From Bacteroidia bacterium (lineage in GTDB: Bacteria; Bacteroidota; Bacteroidia; Chitinophagales; Chitinophagaceae): 64,000 nucleotides of DNA. This document shows, piece by piece, positions 41,030-51,189 of this stretch (the stretch's first letter is position 1; every line of letters begins with the position of its first letter). Location of the stretch: contig JAUIBA010000001.1 in NCBI GenBank assembly GCA_030427635.1, positions 310,001 to 374,000 on the forward strand. The letters run 5' to 3'. Under the pieces are notes generated by a model, which worked only from the letters and a program-made list of their open reading frames with translations, ran no database searches and was not told the DNA's origin. Position numbers and translations under genes: made by a program.

Positions 41030-41971
41030 ATGAACGAAACAGAAAAAGTACATTGCCTAATAATAGGCTCAGGACCGGCAGGATATACCGCAGCTATATA
41101 TGCGTCGCGTGCCAATCTGAAACCGGTTCTTTATCAGGGAATGCAGCCCGGAGGACAGCTTACAATTACTACAGAGGTGGAAAACTATCCCGGTTATGCC
41201 AATGGTGTAATGGGGCCACAGATGATGGTGGACTTTGAGCAGCAGGCTCAGCGTATGGGAGCAGACATCAGATGGGGTATGGCTACTAAAGTAGATTTCT
41301 CATCCCGCCCTCTGAAAGTAGAAATAGATGAAGAAAAGTGGATAGAAGCAGACTCCGTTATCATAGCTACAGGTGCATCGGCAAAGTGGCTGGGGCTGGA
41401 ATCAGAGCAGCGTCTTAATGGTCATGGTGTGTCGGCTTGTGCCGTATGTGATGGTTTTTTCTTTAAAGGTCAGGAAGTGGCTATAGTAGGTGCAGGCGAT
41501 ACTGCATGTGAAGAAGCGTTGTACCTCTCAAAACTGTGTAGCACAGTGCACATGCTGGTGCGCCGCGATGAAATGAGAGCCAGTAAGGTGATGCAGGCCC
41601 GTGTGCTGAAAACGCCGAACATAAAGGTGTACTGGAATTCTGAAACAGTAGAAGTGCTGGGTGAGAATAAGGTTAGCGGTCTGAAAATACGCAATACGCA
41701 AACCGGAGCTGAGCAGGAAATACCATTGAGCGCATTCTTTGTGGCTATTGGTCATCAGCCCAACTCTGCTTTGTTTAACGGCATACTGGATATGGATGAT
41801 CAGGGTTACCTGATTACACAGTCCGACTCCTCACGTACAAATGTAGCAGGTGTGTTTGCCTGCGGCGATGTACAGGATAAAATATACCGCCAGGCGGTAA
41901 CGGCTGCCGGCTCAGGCTGTATGGCTGCACTGGATGCAGAACGCTACCTGGGTGCGCTGGAAGGAGAATAA
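41030..41971 (+). CDS. trxB: Thioredoxin-disulfide reductase
   Basis: 313 aa. FAD-binding GSGPAGYTAAIYASRANL, the redox-active CAVC in SACAVCDGFFFKGQEVAIVG, the NADPH site GAGDTACEEALYLS and the C-terminal FAD motif GVFACGDVQDKIYRQAVTAA. It transfers electrons from NADPH to thioredoxin. Ends at a strong terminator. Confidence 0.97.
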   Translation: MNETEKVHCLIIGSGPAGYTAAIYASRANLKPVLYQGMQPGGQLTITTEVENYPGYANGVMGPQMMVDFEQQAQRMGADIRWGMATKVDFSSRPLKVEIDEEKWIEADSVIIATGASAKWLGLESEQRLNGHGVSACAVCDGFFFKGQEVAIVGAGDTACEEALYLSKLCSTVHMLVRRDEMRASKVMQARVLKTPNIKVYWNSETVEVLGENKVSGLKIRNTQTGAEQEIPLSAFFVAIGHQPNSALFNGILDMDDQGYLITQSDSSRTNVAGVFACGDVQDKIYRQAVTAAGSGCMAALDAERYLGALEGE

Positions 41972-41990
41972 CTATAACAGGACATATAAA

Positions 41991-42040
41991 AACTGCGCTG
42001 CCGGCAACTGAATACAGACTTGCGACAGCGCAGTTTTTTA
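41991..42040 (+). terminator. Rho-independent terminator after trxB
   Basis: A 10-bp perfect stem AACTGCGCTG / CAGCGCAGTT with a 25-base loop, then TTTT. It lies just upstream of the dapF start. Confidence 0.75.
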
Positions 42041-42067
42041 TTCAATCATATATCGCTGGATATAAAA

Positions 42068-42835
42068 ATGAAATTCTACAAATATCAGGGCACAGGTAAT
42101 GACTTTATCCTTCTGGATAACCGGGAAGGAGCTCATAGGCTTTCTACAGAGAGGATAGAACAATTGTGCAACAGGCGTATGGGGATAGGTGCAGACGGGC
42201 TCATGCTGCTGGAGCATACTGATGGCTACGATTTCAGAATGGTATATTATAATGCCGATGGGCGTGAAAGTACTATGTGTGGTAATGGCGGCCGTTGCAT
42301 TGTAGCCTTTGCCCACATGCTGGGTATTGTTGGTAATAAGGCCAGATTTATGGCAATTGATGGCCCGCATGATGCCCTGATTAATAGCGATGGCACAGTG
42401 TCGCTACACATGAAAAATGTATCAGGTATAGTTTCTGGCGAAGGCCATGTAATTATGGATACAGGTTCGCCACATTATGTGAAGTGGGTGCCGGATGTGG
42501 CAGGGGTAAATGTATTTGCCGAAGGGCGCAGCATACGTACAGGACACAGTGAGGCCGGGATAAATGTAAACTTTGCACAGGTAGCAGAAAACAGGCTGAT
42601 AGTGCGTACCTATGAGCGGGGGGTAGAAGATGAAACGCTTAGCTGTGGCACGGGAGTTACCGCGGTAGCAATAGCAGCATCCGGCGGGCAAACCGGCTCT
42701 TTTGTTCATTTCATAGAAACACCGGGCGGACAACTGAAAGTAACTTATGCAAAGGACACTGCCGATGCTGCACATGATGTAGTACTTACAGGCCCGGCGG
42801 TATTTGTTTTTGAAGGAAGCATAGATGAACGTTGA
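42068..42835 (+). CDS. dapF: Diaminopimelate epimerase
   Basis: 255 aa from ATG 42068 (MKFYKYQGTGNDFILLDNRE); the frame from 42020 begins inside the trxB terminator and is rejected. The two catalytic cysteines are in STMCGNGGRCIVAFAH and ETLSCGTGVTAVAIA, the acid/base pair that racemises L,L- to meso-diaminopimelate for lysine and peptidoglycan. It overlaps the next start by 11 bases, so translation is coupled to the oxidoreductase. Confidence 0.95.
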   Translation: MKFYKYQGTGNDFILLDNREGAHRLSTERIEQLCNRRMGIGADGLMLLEHTDGYDFRMVYYNADGRESTMCGNGGRCIVAFAHMLGIVGNKARFMAIDGPHDALINSDGTVSLHMKNVSGIVSGEGHVIMDTGSPHYVKWVPDVAGVNVFAEGRSIRTGHSEAGINVNFAQVAENRLIVRTYERGVEDETLSCGTGVTAVAIAASGGQTGSFVHFIETPGGQLKVTYAKDTADAAHDVVLTGPAVFVFEGSIDER

Positions 42836-43883
42836 TTACATTATTATAGGTCAGGGGTTGTGCGGCACATTGCTGTCATATGAGCTGCTGGCCGCAGGCC
42901 ATAAAGTGCTTGTAATAGATAATAAAGAAACCACCGCTGCTGCACGTACCGCAGGGGGGCTTATAAATCCGGTAACGGGTAAGCGACTGGTACGCTCCTG
43001 GATGGCCGATGAGCTGATATCTTGTGCTTTCAGCAAATATCAGTCTGTAGGGCATATGCTGAATGCTACAATCATCAACCAGACAGACATCATTGACTTT
43101 TTCCCTACTCAGGATACTCAGGCAATATTTGCCGGCAGAGCTGCCGCAGAAGGTAGCGGACTATACCTGGCAGATGATGCGGCTAAATGGACTGAATATT
43201 TTAATTTTCATCATAGCGCCGGGCGCATAGCTCCTGCATATCTGCTCAATATTCAGTTAATGATGAGCCTGTGGCAGCAGGTACTGGTAGAGAAAGGTGC
43301 ATACATGCATGCACATTATGAGGAATCGTTACTGGAGTGCGATGATACCGGCATTACATACAATGGTATAAATGCCCGTGGTATTATTTACTGTGATGGC
43401 GTTATGTCGTCATTCAGCCGGTATTGGGAGCGCCTTCCCTGGTCATATGACAAAGGTGAGGTGCTGATAGCAGAGATTGATGATTTGCCCCGCAATCACA
43501 TATTCAGGCAGGGCATCAGCATACTGCCATGGAAAGATAACCTTTTCTGGATAGGTGCTTCGCACGACTGGAAAGCCAGTGCCAATGGACCTACTACTGC
43601 ATTTAAGGAGCATACAACCGCTATGCTGGATAAATGGTTAAAAAAGCCTTACCGTATCACAGACCATATGGCAGCTATGCGACCGGCAAACTTTGACAGA
43701 AAACCGTTTGTAGGATTTCATCCGGTATATTCACGAGTAGGTATACTGAACGGTATGGGGGGAAAAGGGTGTTCTATTGCTCCTTTTTTTGCGGCTCAGT
43801 TAGCCCGGTACATAACCTATGGTACTCCCCTGATGGCTGAGGCCAGTGTAGCTCGCTATACAGGGGTACTAACCGCAGGATAA
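42825..43883 (+). CDS. FAD-dependent amino-acid-oxidase-like enzyme
   Basis: 352 aa, DAO family. N-terminal Rossmann motif VDYIIIGQGLCGTLLSYELL and an Arg/Gly-rich AAARTAGGLINPVTGKRLVR typical of glycine-oxidase/D-amino-acid dehydrogenase relatives. Near the C-terminus, VGILNGMGGKGCSIAPFFA fits the FAD ribityl-binding end. The overlap with dapF suggests co-expression, but the substrate is not evident. Confidence 0.78.
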   Translation: MNVDYIIIGQGLCGTLLSYELLAAGHKVLVIDNKETTAAARTAGGLINPVTGKRLVRSWMADELISCAFSKYQSVGHMLNATIINQTDIIDFFPTQDTQAIFAGRAAAEGSGLYLADDAAKWTEYFNFHHSAGRIAPAYLLNIQLMMSLWQQVLVEKGAYMHAHYEESLLECDDTGITYNGINARGIIYCDGVMSSFSRYWERLPWSYDKGEVLIAEIDDLPRNHIFRQGISILPWKDNLFWIGASHDWKASANGPTTAFKEHTTAMLDKWLKKPYRITDHMAAMRPANFDRKPFVGFHPVYSRVGILNGMGGKGCSIAPFFAAQLARYITYGTPLMAEASVARYTGVLTAG

Positions 43884-43885
43884 GC

Positions 43886-44509
43886 CTACCCTACTCCATT
43901 TACGTAATTTTCTATAGGCAGCCTGCGGGCTATAGAGCGTGCCAGGGTCATCTCGTCGGCATACTCCAGCTCACCCCCAAATGCAATGCCTCTTGCAATG
44001 GTAGTGAGAGAAACACCGGAGCCGGATAACTGGCGGGCTATGTAGTAAACAGTGGTGTCTCCCTCTATATTGGGGCTCAGTGCCATCACTACTTCTTTTA
44101 CGTCGGTTTGCCTTACACGCTGCACAAGCGATGCTATCTGAAGTTGCTCTGGCCCTACGCCATCCAGCGGAGACAGAATTCCTCCCAGCACATGGTACAG
44201 ACCGCTATACTGCTGCGTACTTTCTATAGCTATTACATCTCTTATATTCTCTACCACACATATCTGGCTACGGTTTCTTCCGGGATTGCTACACACCTCA
44301 CATGTTTCGGTATCTGATATGTTGTGACACTGATTGCAAAAGCGAATCTCCCGCCTCATTTTTGAAACCGCATCTGCAAAACCATCTACCTCTTCCTCAT
44401 TCAGTTTCAGCAGATGCAGCACCATGCGCAAAGCTGTTTTTCTACCTATGCCAGGTAGTTTTGAGAATTCATTTACTGCGTTTTCTATAAGTTTTGATGA
44501 AAAGACCAT
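43886..44509 (-). CDS. recR: Recombination protein RecR
   Basis: 207 aa. HhH motif (LPGIGRKTALRMVLHLL), a Cys4 zinc finger (FCNQCHNISDTETCEVC) and a Toprim domain (ICVVENIRDVIAIE, EVVMALSPNIEGDTTVYYIA), closing with VTTIARGIAFGGELEYADE-like Walker-B-type residues. With RecF/RecO it loads RecA on gapped DNA. It is convergent with the oxidoreductase gene with three bases between. Confidence 0.96.
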   Translation of the reverse strand: MVFSSKLIENAVNEFSKLPGIGRKTALRMVLHLLKLNEEEVDGFADAVSKMRREIRFCNQCHNISDTETCEVCSNPGRNRSQICVVENIRDVIAIESTQQYSGLYHVLGGILSPLDGVGPEQLQIASLVQRVRQTDVKEVVMALSPNIEGDTTVYYIARQLSGSGVSLTTIARGIAFGGELEYADEMTLARSIARRLPIENYVNGVG

Positions 44510-44678
44510 TCCGCCGCGAAATATTTACCTGATGCAGCTGTAAAATTACCTGATTTAATCGACACCAGTTGTACGTAATCCTTTGTATCCGTTAGCGTTT
44601 CAGTGTTAGCCTTAACATTTTTTTGTTGGGCCGCTACTACCCCCATCATATTTTATTCGTTACTTTGCTATGTAGCAT

Positions 44679-45017
44679 ATGAGACCTCTTGTTGCATTAT
44701 TCTTCCTTTTTGTCTTCTCCTTTCAGATGTTCCCTGTAAAGGCGCTGGGGCGTCTTATTGCCAAGGCGCAGATGACAGAAGAAGTAAAGCAATGCTGCGA
44801 TGATGATGGTTCCTGTGGCGATGATGATTGTTCCAAAGACGGAAAAGATGGCAAGGATGATGTAGAAACATTGCCAGGTGACCTATTCTTAACCACCGTT
44901 AGCGATATCGTTACATCGGTTCATACCAGCTCTCAGGTTACCGTTATGCCATGGCTCAGTGAGGAGCTTATTCATCTGTATAAAAAGGACATTCACTGTC
45001 CCCCTCCCAACTGCTGA
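44679..45017 (+). CDS. Exported Cys/Asp-rich small protein
   Basis: 112 aa with a signal peptide (MRPLVALFFLFVFSFQMFPV). A cluster of Cys and Asp (CCDDDGSCGDDDCSKDGKDG) could bind metal; two more Cys close the protein (DIHCPPPNC). It precedes the SulP/carbonic-anhydrase operon by 127 bases on the same strand. I recognise no family. A role in metal handling is a guess from composition. Confidence 0.6.
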   Translation: MRPLVALFFLFVFSFQMFPVKALGRLIAKAQMTEEVKQCCDDDGSCGDDDCSKDGKDGKDDVETLPGDLFLTTVSDIVTSVHTSSQVTVMPWLSEELIHLYKKDIHCPPPNC

Positions 45018-45144
45018 TAATATAGCAGATTTACTGCATCAGCCGGAACAGCCTGTTCCGTTACATATTGTGTTTTCTCCCTCTAATATTCCTGAATAGT
45101 TAACTCTTGCTGTATTCTATTACAGCATACATCCCATTCTACAT

Positions 45145-46758
45145 ATGCAATTTAATAACAACAATTCAGGTGTTAATAAGAAAGACTTTCTGGCAGGTAT
45201 CATTGTATTTCTTATTGCACTTCCCCTTTGCCTGGGTATAGCACAGGCATCGCATGCCCCGCTTTTCTCCGGCATAGTAGCAGGCGTGGTAGGCGGTATC
45301 GTGGTTGGTAGTCTCAGCGGTTCGCACTTAAGTGTTACCGGACCAGCTGCCGGTCTCACCGCTATAGTAATGATGGCACTGGCTACCATGCCATCATTTA
45401 ATATCTTCCTTTGCTCGGTACTCATTGCCGGTGCCATACAGCTGCTACTGGGCTTTATCAGAGCCGGCGGCATTGCCAATTATATACCATCTTCGGTAAT
45501 AGAAGGTATGCTGGCCGGTATAGGGCTTACCATTATCATCAAGCAGATACCGGATGCAATCGGTTATGCTAAAAACTCAGCCGCAGTGATGGTGGATGCA
45601 GACGATGGTTTTGTAATGAAAACCATAGCTACTGCTATGCACCACATTCAGGAAGGTGCCCTTATTATTTCCCTGGTGGGGCTGGGCCTGCTCATTCTCT
45701 GGACTACCCGTCCTTTCAAAAGGCTACAGCTTATACCTGCGGGTTTGATGGTAGTAATTGTAGGTACGCTCCTCAATGGTTTGTTCATAAGCAGTGTGCC
45801 TGTACTGGCATTAGACAGCGCTCATCTGGTAAAGCTGCCGGTAGCAGCATCTCTTTCTGAGTTCTTTGGTCATTTTACCATGCCCGATTTCAGTGGCTTT
45901 GGTATGTACAAAGTATGGGAGACGGGTGCAGTAATAGCAGTAGTAGCTTCAATTGAAACACTGCTATGTATAGAAGCTACTGACAAGCTGGACCCTATGA
46001 AACGCTACACATCTACCGACCGTGAGCTGAAAGCGCAGGGTGTGGGCAATATGGTAAGTGCATTGCTGGGAGGGCTTCCGGTTACATCCGTTATCGTACG
46101 CTCCTCTGCCAATGTTAATGCCGGTGCCCGCAGTAAGGCATCAGCCATATTTCATGGTGTTTTGTTGTTGGTATGTGTGGCTACTATTCCTACCATTCTC
46201 AATCTTATTCCAAAAGCGGCACTTGCAGCTATACTGCTCTTTACCGGTTACAAATTATGCAAACCGTCATTCTTTGTACATATGTGGAAAGGCGGTGCGT
46301 CTCAGTTTATACCATTTATAGCTACTACGATAGGTGTAGTAGGTCTGGATCTGCTTAAGGGGGTGGGTATAGGACTTGTTATCAGTATAATATTCCTGCT
46401 CAGGCATAATGCCCGCATCTCTTATTTTATGAAAAAAACGCCTGCATCAGATAAGGATGTTACCATAGAGCTGGCACAGGAAGTGTCCTTTCTCAATAAA
46501 GCAAGTATTAAAGATACACTTGCCCGTATTAAACCAGGCAGCAGGGTCACCATAGATGCCACACAGTCTGAATACATTGATTTTGATGTGCTGGATATTA
46601 TCAAAGAGTTCAGTAATGTACAGGCACCTGAGAAAGATATAGAAATGACCCTTATAGGGCTGAGAAATACCTATACAGGCAGGAATGCTACTACAGTAGA
46701 TACAAAGAACAATAACGCAAAACAAAAGATTAGTATAAAAGAGGCAGATGCCCGATAA
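45145..46758 (+). CDS. SulP-family anion transporter (probable bicarbonate importer)
   Basis: 537 aa. The N-terminal ~420 residues carry 10-12 membrane helices with SulP signatures ([60 protein letters not shown]). A short C-terminal STAS-like domain follows ([36 protein letters not shown]). SulP proteins move sulfate, bicarbonate or other anions. The gene is followed within 10 bases by a beta-carbonic anhydrase, which favours bicarbonate, as in BicA-type systems. Confidence 0.88.
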   Translation: MQFNNNNSGVNKKDFLAGIIVFLIALPLCLGIAQASHAPLFSGIVAGVVGGIVVGSLSGSHLSVTGPAAGLTAIVMMALATMPSFNIFLCSVLIAGAIQLLLGFIRAGGIANYIPSSVIEGMLAGIGLTIIIKQIPDAIGYAKNSAAVMVDADDGFVMKTIATAMHHIQEGALIISLVGLGLLILWTTRPFKRLQLIPAGLMVVIVGTLLNGLFISSVPVLALDSAHLVKLPVAASLSEFFGHFTMPDFSGFGMYKVWETGAVIAVVASIETLLCIEATDKLDPMKRYTSTDRELKAQGVGNMVSALLGGLPVTSVIVRSSANVNAGARSKASAIFHGVLLLVCVATIPTILNLIPKAALAAILLFTGYKLCKPSFFVHMWKGGASQFIPFIATTIGVVGLDLLKGVGIGLVISIIFLLRHNARISYFMKKTPASDKDVTIELAQEVSFLNKASIKDTLARIKPGSRVTIDATQSEYIDFDVLDIIKEFSNVQAPEKDIEMTLIGLRNTYTGRNATTVDTKNNNAKQKISIKEADAR

Positions 46759-46768
46759 ACAAATAAAA

Positions 46769-47416
46769 ATGGAAAAATCATATCAAAAATTACTGGACAA
46801 CAATAAGAACTGGGTACAGACAAAGCTGAATCAGAACCCTGAATATTTTAAAATTCTGGCTCAGGGACAAACGCCCGAATATTTATGGATAGGCTGCTCT
46901 GACAGCCGGGTACCGGCCAATGAAGTAACAGGAACCAATCCCGGAGAAATGTTTGTGCACCGCAATATTGCCAATCTTGTTGTGCATAACGACCTCAATC
47001 TGCTTAGTGTACTGGCATATGCTGTAGATGTGCTGAAAGTGAAGCATGTCATTGTATGTGGTCATTATGGTTGTGGTGGTGTACAGGCTGCAATGAGTAA
47101 TAAGCAATATGGTCTTATAGACAACTGGCTGCGTAACATTAAAGATGTATATCGTACACACTCAACTGAGCTGGATGCCATAGAGGATGAAAACTCACGG
47201 TTCAGGAGATTTGTGGAGCTGAATGTAATGGAGCAGGTGAAAGACCTGGGCAAAACAACTATTGTACAGAATGCATGGGCACGTGGCCAGAATCTGCATA
47301 TCCATGGCTGGGTATATGATATTGCCGATGGTATCCTGCATGATCTGGGCGTTACCTTCCGTTCCGCAGGAGATTTGCACCGCGTATATCAGTTTGAAAG
47401 CCTGCCAGCCTCATAA
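46769..47416 (+). CDS. Beta-class carbonic anhydrase
   Basis: 215 aa from ATG 46769 ([20 protein letters not shown]); an ATG at 46748 overlapping SulP by 11 bases is possible. Zinc ligands and dyad: Cys and Asp in [16 protein letters not shown], His and Cys in [16 protein letters not shown]. It interconverts CO2 and bicarbonate. Its position directly after SulP suggests joint bicarbonate supply. Confidence 0.94.
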   Translation: MEKSYQKLLDNNKNWVQTKLNQNPEYFKILAQGQTPEYLWIGCSDSRVPANEVTGTNPGEMFVHRNIANLVVHNDLNLLSVLAYAVDVLKVKHVIVCGHYGCGGVQAAMSNKQYGLIDNWLRNIKDVYRTHSTELDAIEDENSRFRRFVELNVMEQVKDLGKTTIVQNAWARGQNLHIHGWVYDIADGILHDLGVTFRSAGDLHRVYQFESLPAS

Positions 47417-47436
47417 ACACAAAAAGCATATTAATA

Positions 47437-47475
47437 AGAAGCGTATCCGGTCAAACCGGATACGCTTCTTTCTTA
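47437..47475 (+). terminator. Strong terminator of the SulP/CA operon
   Basis: A 15-bp perfect stem (AGAAGCGTATCCGGT with its complement) and a 3-base loop, then TTCTTA. Confidence 0.85.
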
Positions 47476-47572
47476 TAGATAGATACATACCTGCCCCTCT
47501 TACCTGATTACAGCAGATTTATTAGTGCAATTCAAAGTTCATCCTTAGAGAACGACATAAGTTTTACCCTAA

Positions 47573-47610
47573 TAAAAAATCCTCCCGGTATGTACCGGGA
47601 GGATTTTTTA
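47573..47610. terminator. Bidirectional-looking terminator before the 1070-aa gene end
   Basis: An 18-bp stem TAAAAAATCCTCCCGGTA with its complement; T-runs on both strands. It serves the minus-strand gene ending at 47630. Confidence 0.82.
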
Positions 47611-47629
47611 TTATACTATTTTAAAAGTA

Positions 47630-50600
47630 TTATCTAAGCAGTGTCACATTTCCTTTATGTGATTCTTTTTGTCCGTCTTTGAACTCAGCATCAATAACAT
47701 AAACATATACTCCTTCGGGCTGAGGTACACCATTCAGATTACCATCCCATCCTCGGCCATCAAGTGTGCTGCCTGAGAATATCTGCTGTCCCCAGCGGTT
47801 GTAAATAGCCATGCTGAAATGGGTGAGGCCTTTAGTCAGCAACTGACGAGGGAAGAAGAAGTCATTGATACCATCTCCGTTTGGTGTAAATACGTTCGGT
47901 ATATCCAGATAACAATCGCGGGATACAATAACTGAGTCCGTAGTTTCACAACCATTTACAGAAATAGTAGCAGCATAGGTGCCTGGAGCTACTATTCTGA
48001 TAGATGGTGAGGTTTCACCAGTATTCCATTTCCAGGTAGCGCCACTTGCAAAAGATGATACACGTACTGCTGCCAGATCTATAAACATAGAGCCAGGACA
48101 TATAGAAGTGTCAGGTCCCAGGTCAAGACTTGCATACGGGAAAACATCCACACGACGCTCCAGAACTGTATCGCGGCAATATTTGTAGTATGAGTTTACC
48201 TGTACATTGAATGTACCCACATTGTTGAATGCATGGTATACAGGATTTACATTCTGCACACTATCACCGGGTTCAAAGTACCACGTAAGACCATCTGCAC
48301 CTTCACCTACTCCATCCAGTGTAAATGTGAGGTATTTACCCGCACAGGTTACGTCGCCGGTGAGTGAGAGGCTCGGGTAAGGCATTGGCCATATTTTGGC
48401 AGAAACCATACCACGTTCGCTCACACAGCCCTCGTCCGATGTCTGTGATACATACCATGTTTCAGTATGTCCGTCTTCCGTAGAAGGTGTAGGTGCAATA
48501 GCAGTACCGGTATCACCTGCAGCAGAGGTAGCAGATGTATACCACCTTACATTAGTACCCGTAACAGAGAATGGTATAGCAACATCATACTGGCAATAGT
48601 TAGTATCAGGCCCTACAGGAGGCTGAGGTGTCTGGTTCACAACTACATTCACTATGGCAGGTACCAAACAGCCATTCAGTGTCACATTAACTGTATATGC
48701 TCCGGTTGCTACTGTCTGCACGTGTGCTATATAAGGATTCTGATCTACCGATGAGAAGAATTCAGGTCCGCTCCATGAATACGATGTTGCACCATTGGAT
48801 GATGTACTCTGCAGGAAGAGCGTATCTCCCGAGCATACCGGAGTATTGCTGGAAGCAGAGGGCACCGGTAATGGACGCACATCTACAATGATGCTGGCAT
48901 AGTTATAGCAATTGTTTTTAGAAACTGTCACTGAATAGGTACCTGCATTAGCCAGTGTTACCGGGAATATCATAGGGTTTGCAGCCACAGAGGTAAACCC
49001 TGCCGGCCCACTCCATGACCACCCCACACCTGATGTAGTACTGGAAGCAAACAGCATCAGTGTATCTCCCACACATACAAAACTATTGCTGGATACGCCT
49101 GATAAATCCGGGTTTGGAGGATCTACAAGCACTACCGGCCCTATTGTATTATAAGGGCACAGCGCATTGATAATAGTAATGTCGCTGTAAGTTGCAGCTA
49201 TGAGGCCTGTAAGTATTAACTGGCCTGTAGCATCTGCTACCAGTGTTTGTGTCTGAAGCACACCATTTACCCTATAGCTGATTGTATAGGTAGTATCAGG
49301 ACTTACCATACCGGTTATGGTTATCGTACCCTCATTGCCAAAACATGTGGTAGGATGCGTAAATGCTGCTATAGTAATTATTCTTGGCGCAGGGTCCAGC
49401 AGTACTGCCACATTTGTATCAGTACATCCTAATGCATCTACTACCATTACACTGTATGTACCGGCAGATAAGCCGGTGGCCATAGATGTGGTTTGTGTAG
49501 GGGCAGTTGTCCACGTATAGTAGTAAGGCGCCGTACCCGATAATGGTGTAACAGTAGCGGAGCCATTGTTATATCCGTTACATGATGGCGTATCTACAGA
49601 TATACTTGTATTTACTGCCGGTAGTATGGATATAGTATATACATGTTCCTGTGTACATCCCGATGCATTTGTTACTGTAACGGTATAGGATGTAGTTGCA
49701 GTTGGCGTGGCCACAGGGTTGGCGCAGGTGGTACAGCTAAGTCCTGCTGCTGGTGCCCAGCTATAGGTTAATGGTAATGCAATGTCGGTAGCATTGGGGT
49801 ATAATACTACACTACGGCCGGCACATATGGCTGTGTCATTACTTGGGTTTAGGGCCAGGTGAGCCGGAATTATGCGCGTATACAGCGTATCCGGGCATCC
49901 GAAGCCCGCGTATGGGCCCAGAACCACGGCAATAGTTGTGGGGCCGGGTGGAAACGGTATCGTTATATCCGGTGTAGTACCGTAAAGAATAGTGAAGGTA
50001 GCAGAGTCGTACCAGGTATATGTCTCAAAGCCCGGAGGTGCGCTCAGCGTAGGTGGTGTAAGCGTATCGCAGGTTGAGGCTGCAATCTGGAAAAGACCAC
50101 AACTCAGATCCACATATCCATAACCGAAGTGACCACCCTGAGAGCAGTCAGTATTTGTAAATTCTATAGCCACCGTAGTTCCGGCAGCAGATGAAAGGTC
50201 TATACTGGATGTAGTCCAGTCTTTATAGAAGATAGGTGTACTTGTTGAAGGGTTTGGAGAACATGTAGTACAAGGCGAATTCATAAAGCCTGGTAGTCCG
50301 CTGGATGCGATATAAGTATATTCTGCGCATGGAATCGGTGCCATTGAAGCTGAGTCAAAAGCTTTCACCTCAAACCTTGGCTGTTGTGCTGTAGAGTGAG
50401 AAGGTGGATTCTGGAAAACAACTGCATAGCGATATACAAGGCTGTAATTAGATATTGTAGCCGGGACGTGTACATAATATACAGCACGCTCAGCCTGAGC
50501 GCCAGTACCCTTATTACCCAGCTTGAATGAATAGGAACCACCACCCGGTGCCAGTACCGGAAAGCCACCATATTCATCTATAGGGCCTACAGATGCTGCC

Positions 50601-50842
50601 GGAGTAGTACAGCCTATCAGTCCTGTGGCACTGGTAAGTGTATGCCTGCATGCTATGGGAGCAACAGGTGTAGCAGGGGAAAGAATAAGTGTGGCCGTAG
50701 AATAAGAGCCTGTATAAAAGTTCCACTGCGACAAATCGCCATTTTCAAAATCAATGTTTGGCGGGCAGTAAACCTGAGCTGTGGCGCTCAGAGACAATGT
50801 ACAGGCAATAAATAAAGTACCAAGTAAACGTAATATTTTCAT
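47630..50842 (-). CDS. Large T9SS-secreted adhesin-like protein, type B sorting domain
   Basis: 1070 aa. Signal peptide (MKILRLLGTLFIACTLSLSA), then repeated Ig-like/PKD/SprB-type beta modules: SCNGYNNGSATVTPLSGTAP is a SprB repeat core, TYSWAPAAGLSCTTCANPV-type and SYSWSGPEFFSSVDQNPYI-type units recur, and YHAFNNVGTFNVQV is PKD-like. The C-terminus, DIPNVFTPNGDGINDFFFPR with IYNRWGQQIF and EGVYVYVIDAEF, is the T9SS type B (gliding-associated) domain. It is likely a cell-surface adhesin. Confidence 0.88.
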   Translation of the reverse strand: MKILRLLGTLFIACTLSLSATAQVYCPPNIDFENGDLSQWNFYTGSYSTATLILSPATPVAPIACRHTLTSATGLIGCTTPAASVGPIDEYGGFPVLAPGGGSYSFKLGNKGTGAQAERAVYYVHVPATISNYSLVYRYAVVFQNPPSHSTAQQPRFEVKAFDSASMAPIPCAEYTYIASSGLPGFMNSPCTTCSPNPSTSTPIFYKDWTTSSIDLSSAAGTTVAIEFTNTDCSQGGHFGYGYVDLSCGLFQIAASTCDTLTPPTLSAPPGFETYTWYDSATFTILYGTTPDITIPFPPGPTTIAVVLGPYAGFGCPDTLYTRIIPAHLALNPSNDTAICAGRSVVLYPNATDIALPLTYSWAPAAGLSCTTCANPVATPTATTSYTVTVTNASGCTQEHVYTISILPAVNTSISVDTPSCNGYNNGSATVTPLSGTAPYYYTWTTAPTQTTSMATGLSAGTYSVMVVDALGCTDTNVAVLLDPAPRIITIAAFTHPTTCFGNEGTITITGMVSPDTTYTISYRVNGVLQTQTLVADATGQLILTGLIAATYSDITIINALCPYNTIGPVVLVDPPNPDLSGVSSNSFVCVGDTLMLFASSTTSGVGWSWSGPAGFTSVAANPMIFPVTLANAGTYSVTVSKNNCYNYASIIVDVRPLPVPSASSNTPVCSGDTLFLQSTSSNGATSYSWSGPEFFSSVDQNPYIAHVQTVATGAYTVNVTLNGCLVPAIVNVVVNQTPQPPVGPDTNYCQYDVAIPFSVTGTNVRWYTSATSAAGDTGTAIAPTPSTEDGHTETWYVSQTSDEGCVSERGMVSAKIWPMPYPSLSLTGDVTCAGKYLTFTLDGVGEGADGLTWYFEPGDSVQNVNPVYHAFNNVGTFNVQVNSYYKYCRDTVLERRVDVFPYASLDLGPDTSICPGSMFIDLAAVRVSSFASGATWKWNTGETSPSIRIVAPGTYAATISVNGCETTDSVIVSRDCYLDIPNVFTPNGDGINDFFFPRQLLTKGLTHFSMAIYNRWGQQIFSGSTLDGRGWDGNLNGVPQPEGVYVYVIDAEFKDGQKESHKGNVTLLR

Positions 50843-51189
50843 TGGTATGATTTTTGGTGTTTTGGTTCGTGGTGAATCAATGAATCAGCTATCCTTGTAA
50901 TATACAATGTTGCGTCAGCAATTTAACAATATGTTTCCAAATTTTGTAACATTTAGTGGTGTTCACACAAAAAAAATATTACAAATTAATTGTTGGTTAA
51001 ATCCCTCAGATACACAGATTGAAAACAGGCTGAATAGTCAGGCAAGTCTTACTTCAAAAAACTGATAACCAGTTTCATAGACGACGTATGACAATACAAG
51101 GTTTGAACAAAGAATACATTTAATTATGTTTTCTTTGTAATTCAGTATATTTCATCAGAATTCAGGAAACTTACACCTTGAAATTTGTA
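50843..51189. other. Intergenic region, 347 bases
   Basis: AT-rich gap upstream of the leftward 1070-aa gene and past the end of the leftward phosphoesterase gene. No gene, no convincing TAnnTTTG promoter and no terminator hairpin seen. Confidence 0.5.

Noticed and set aside
42020-42067. Longer dapF start
   Set aside because: The extra codons lie inside the trxB terminator stem and are not dapF-like.
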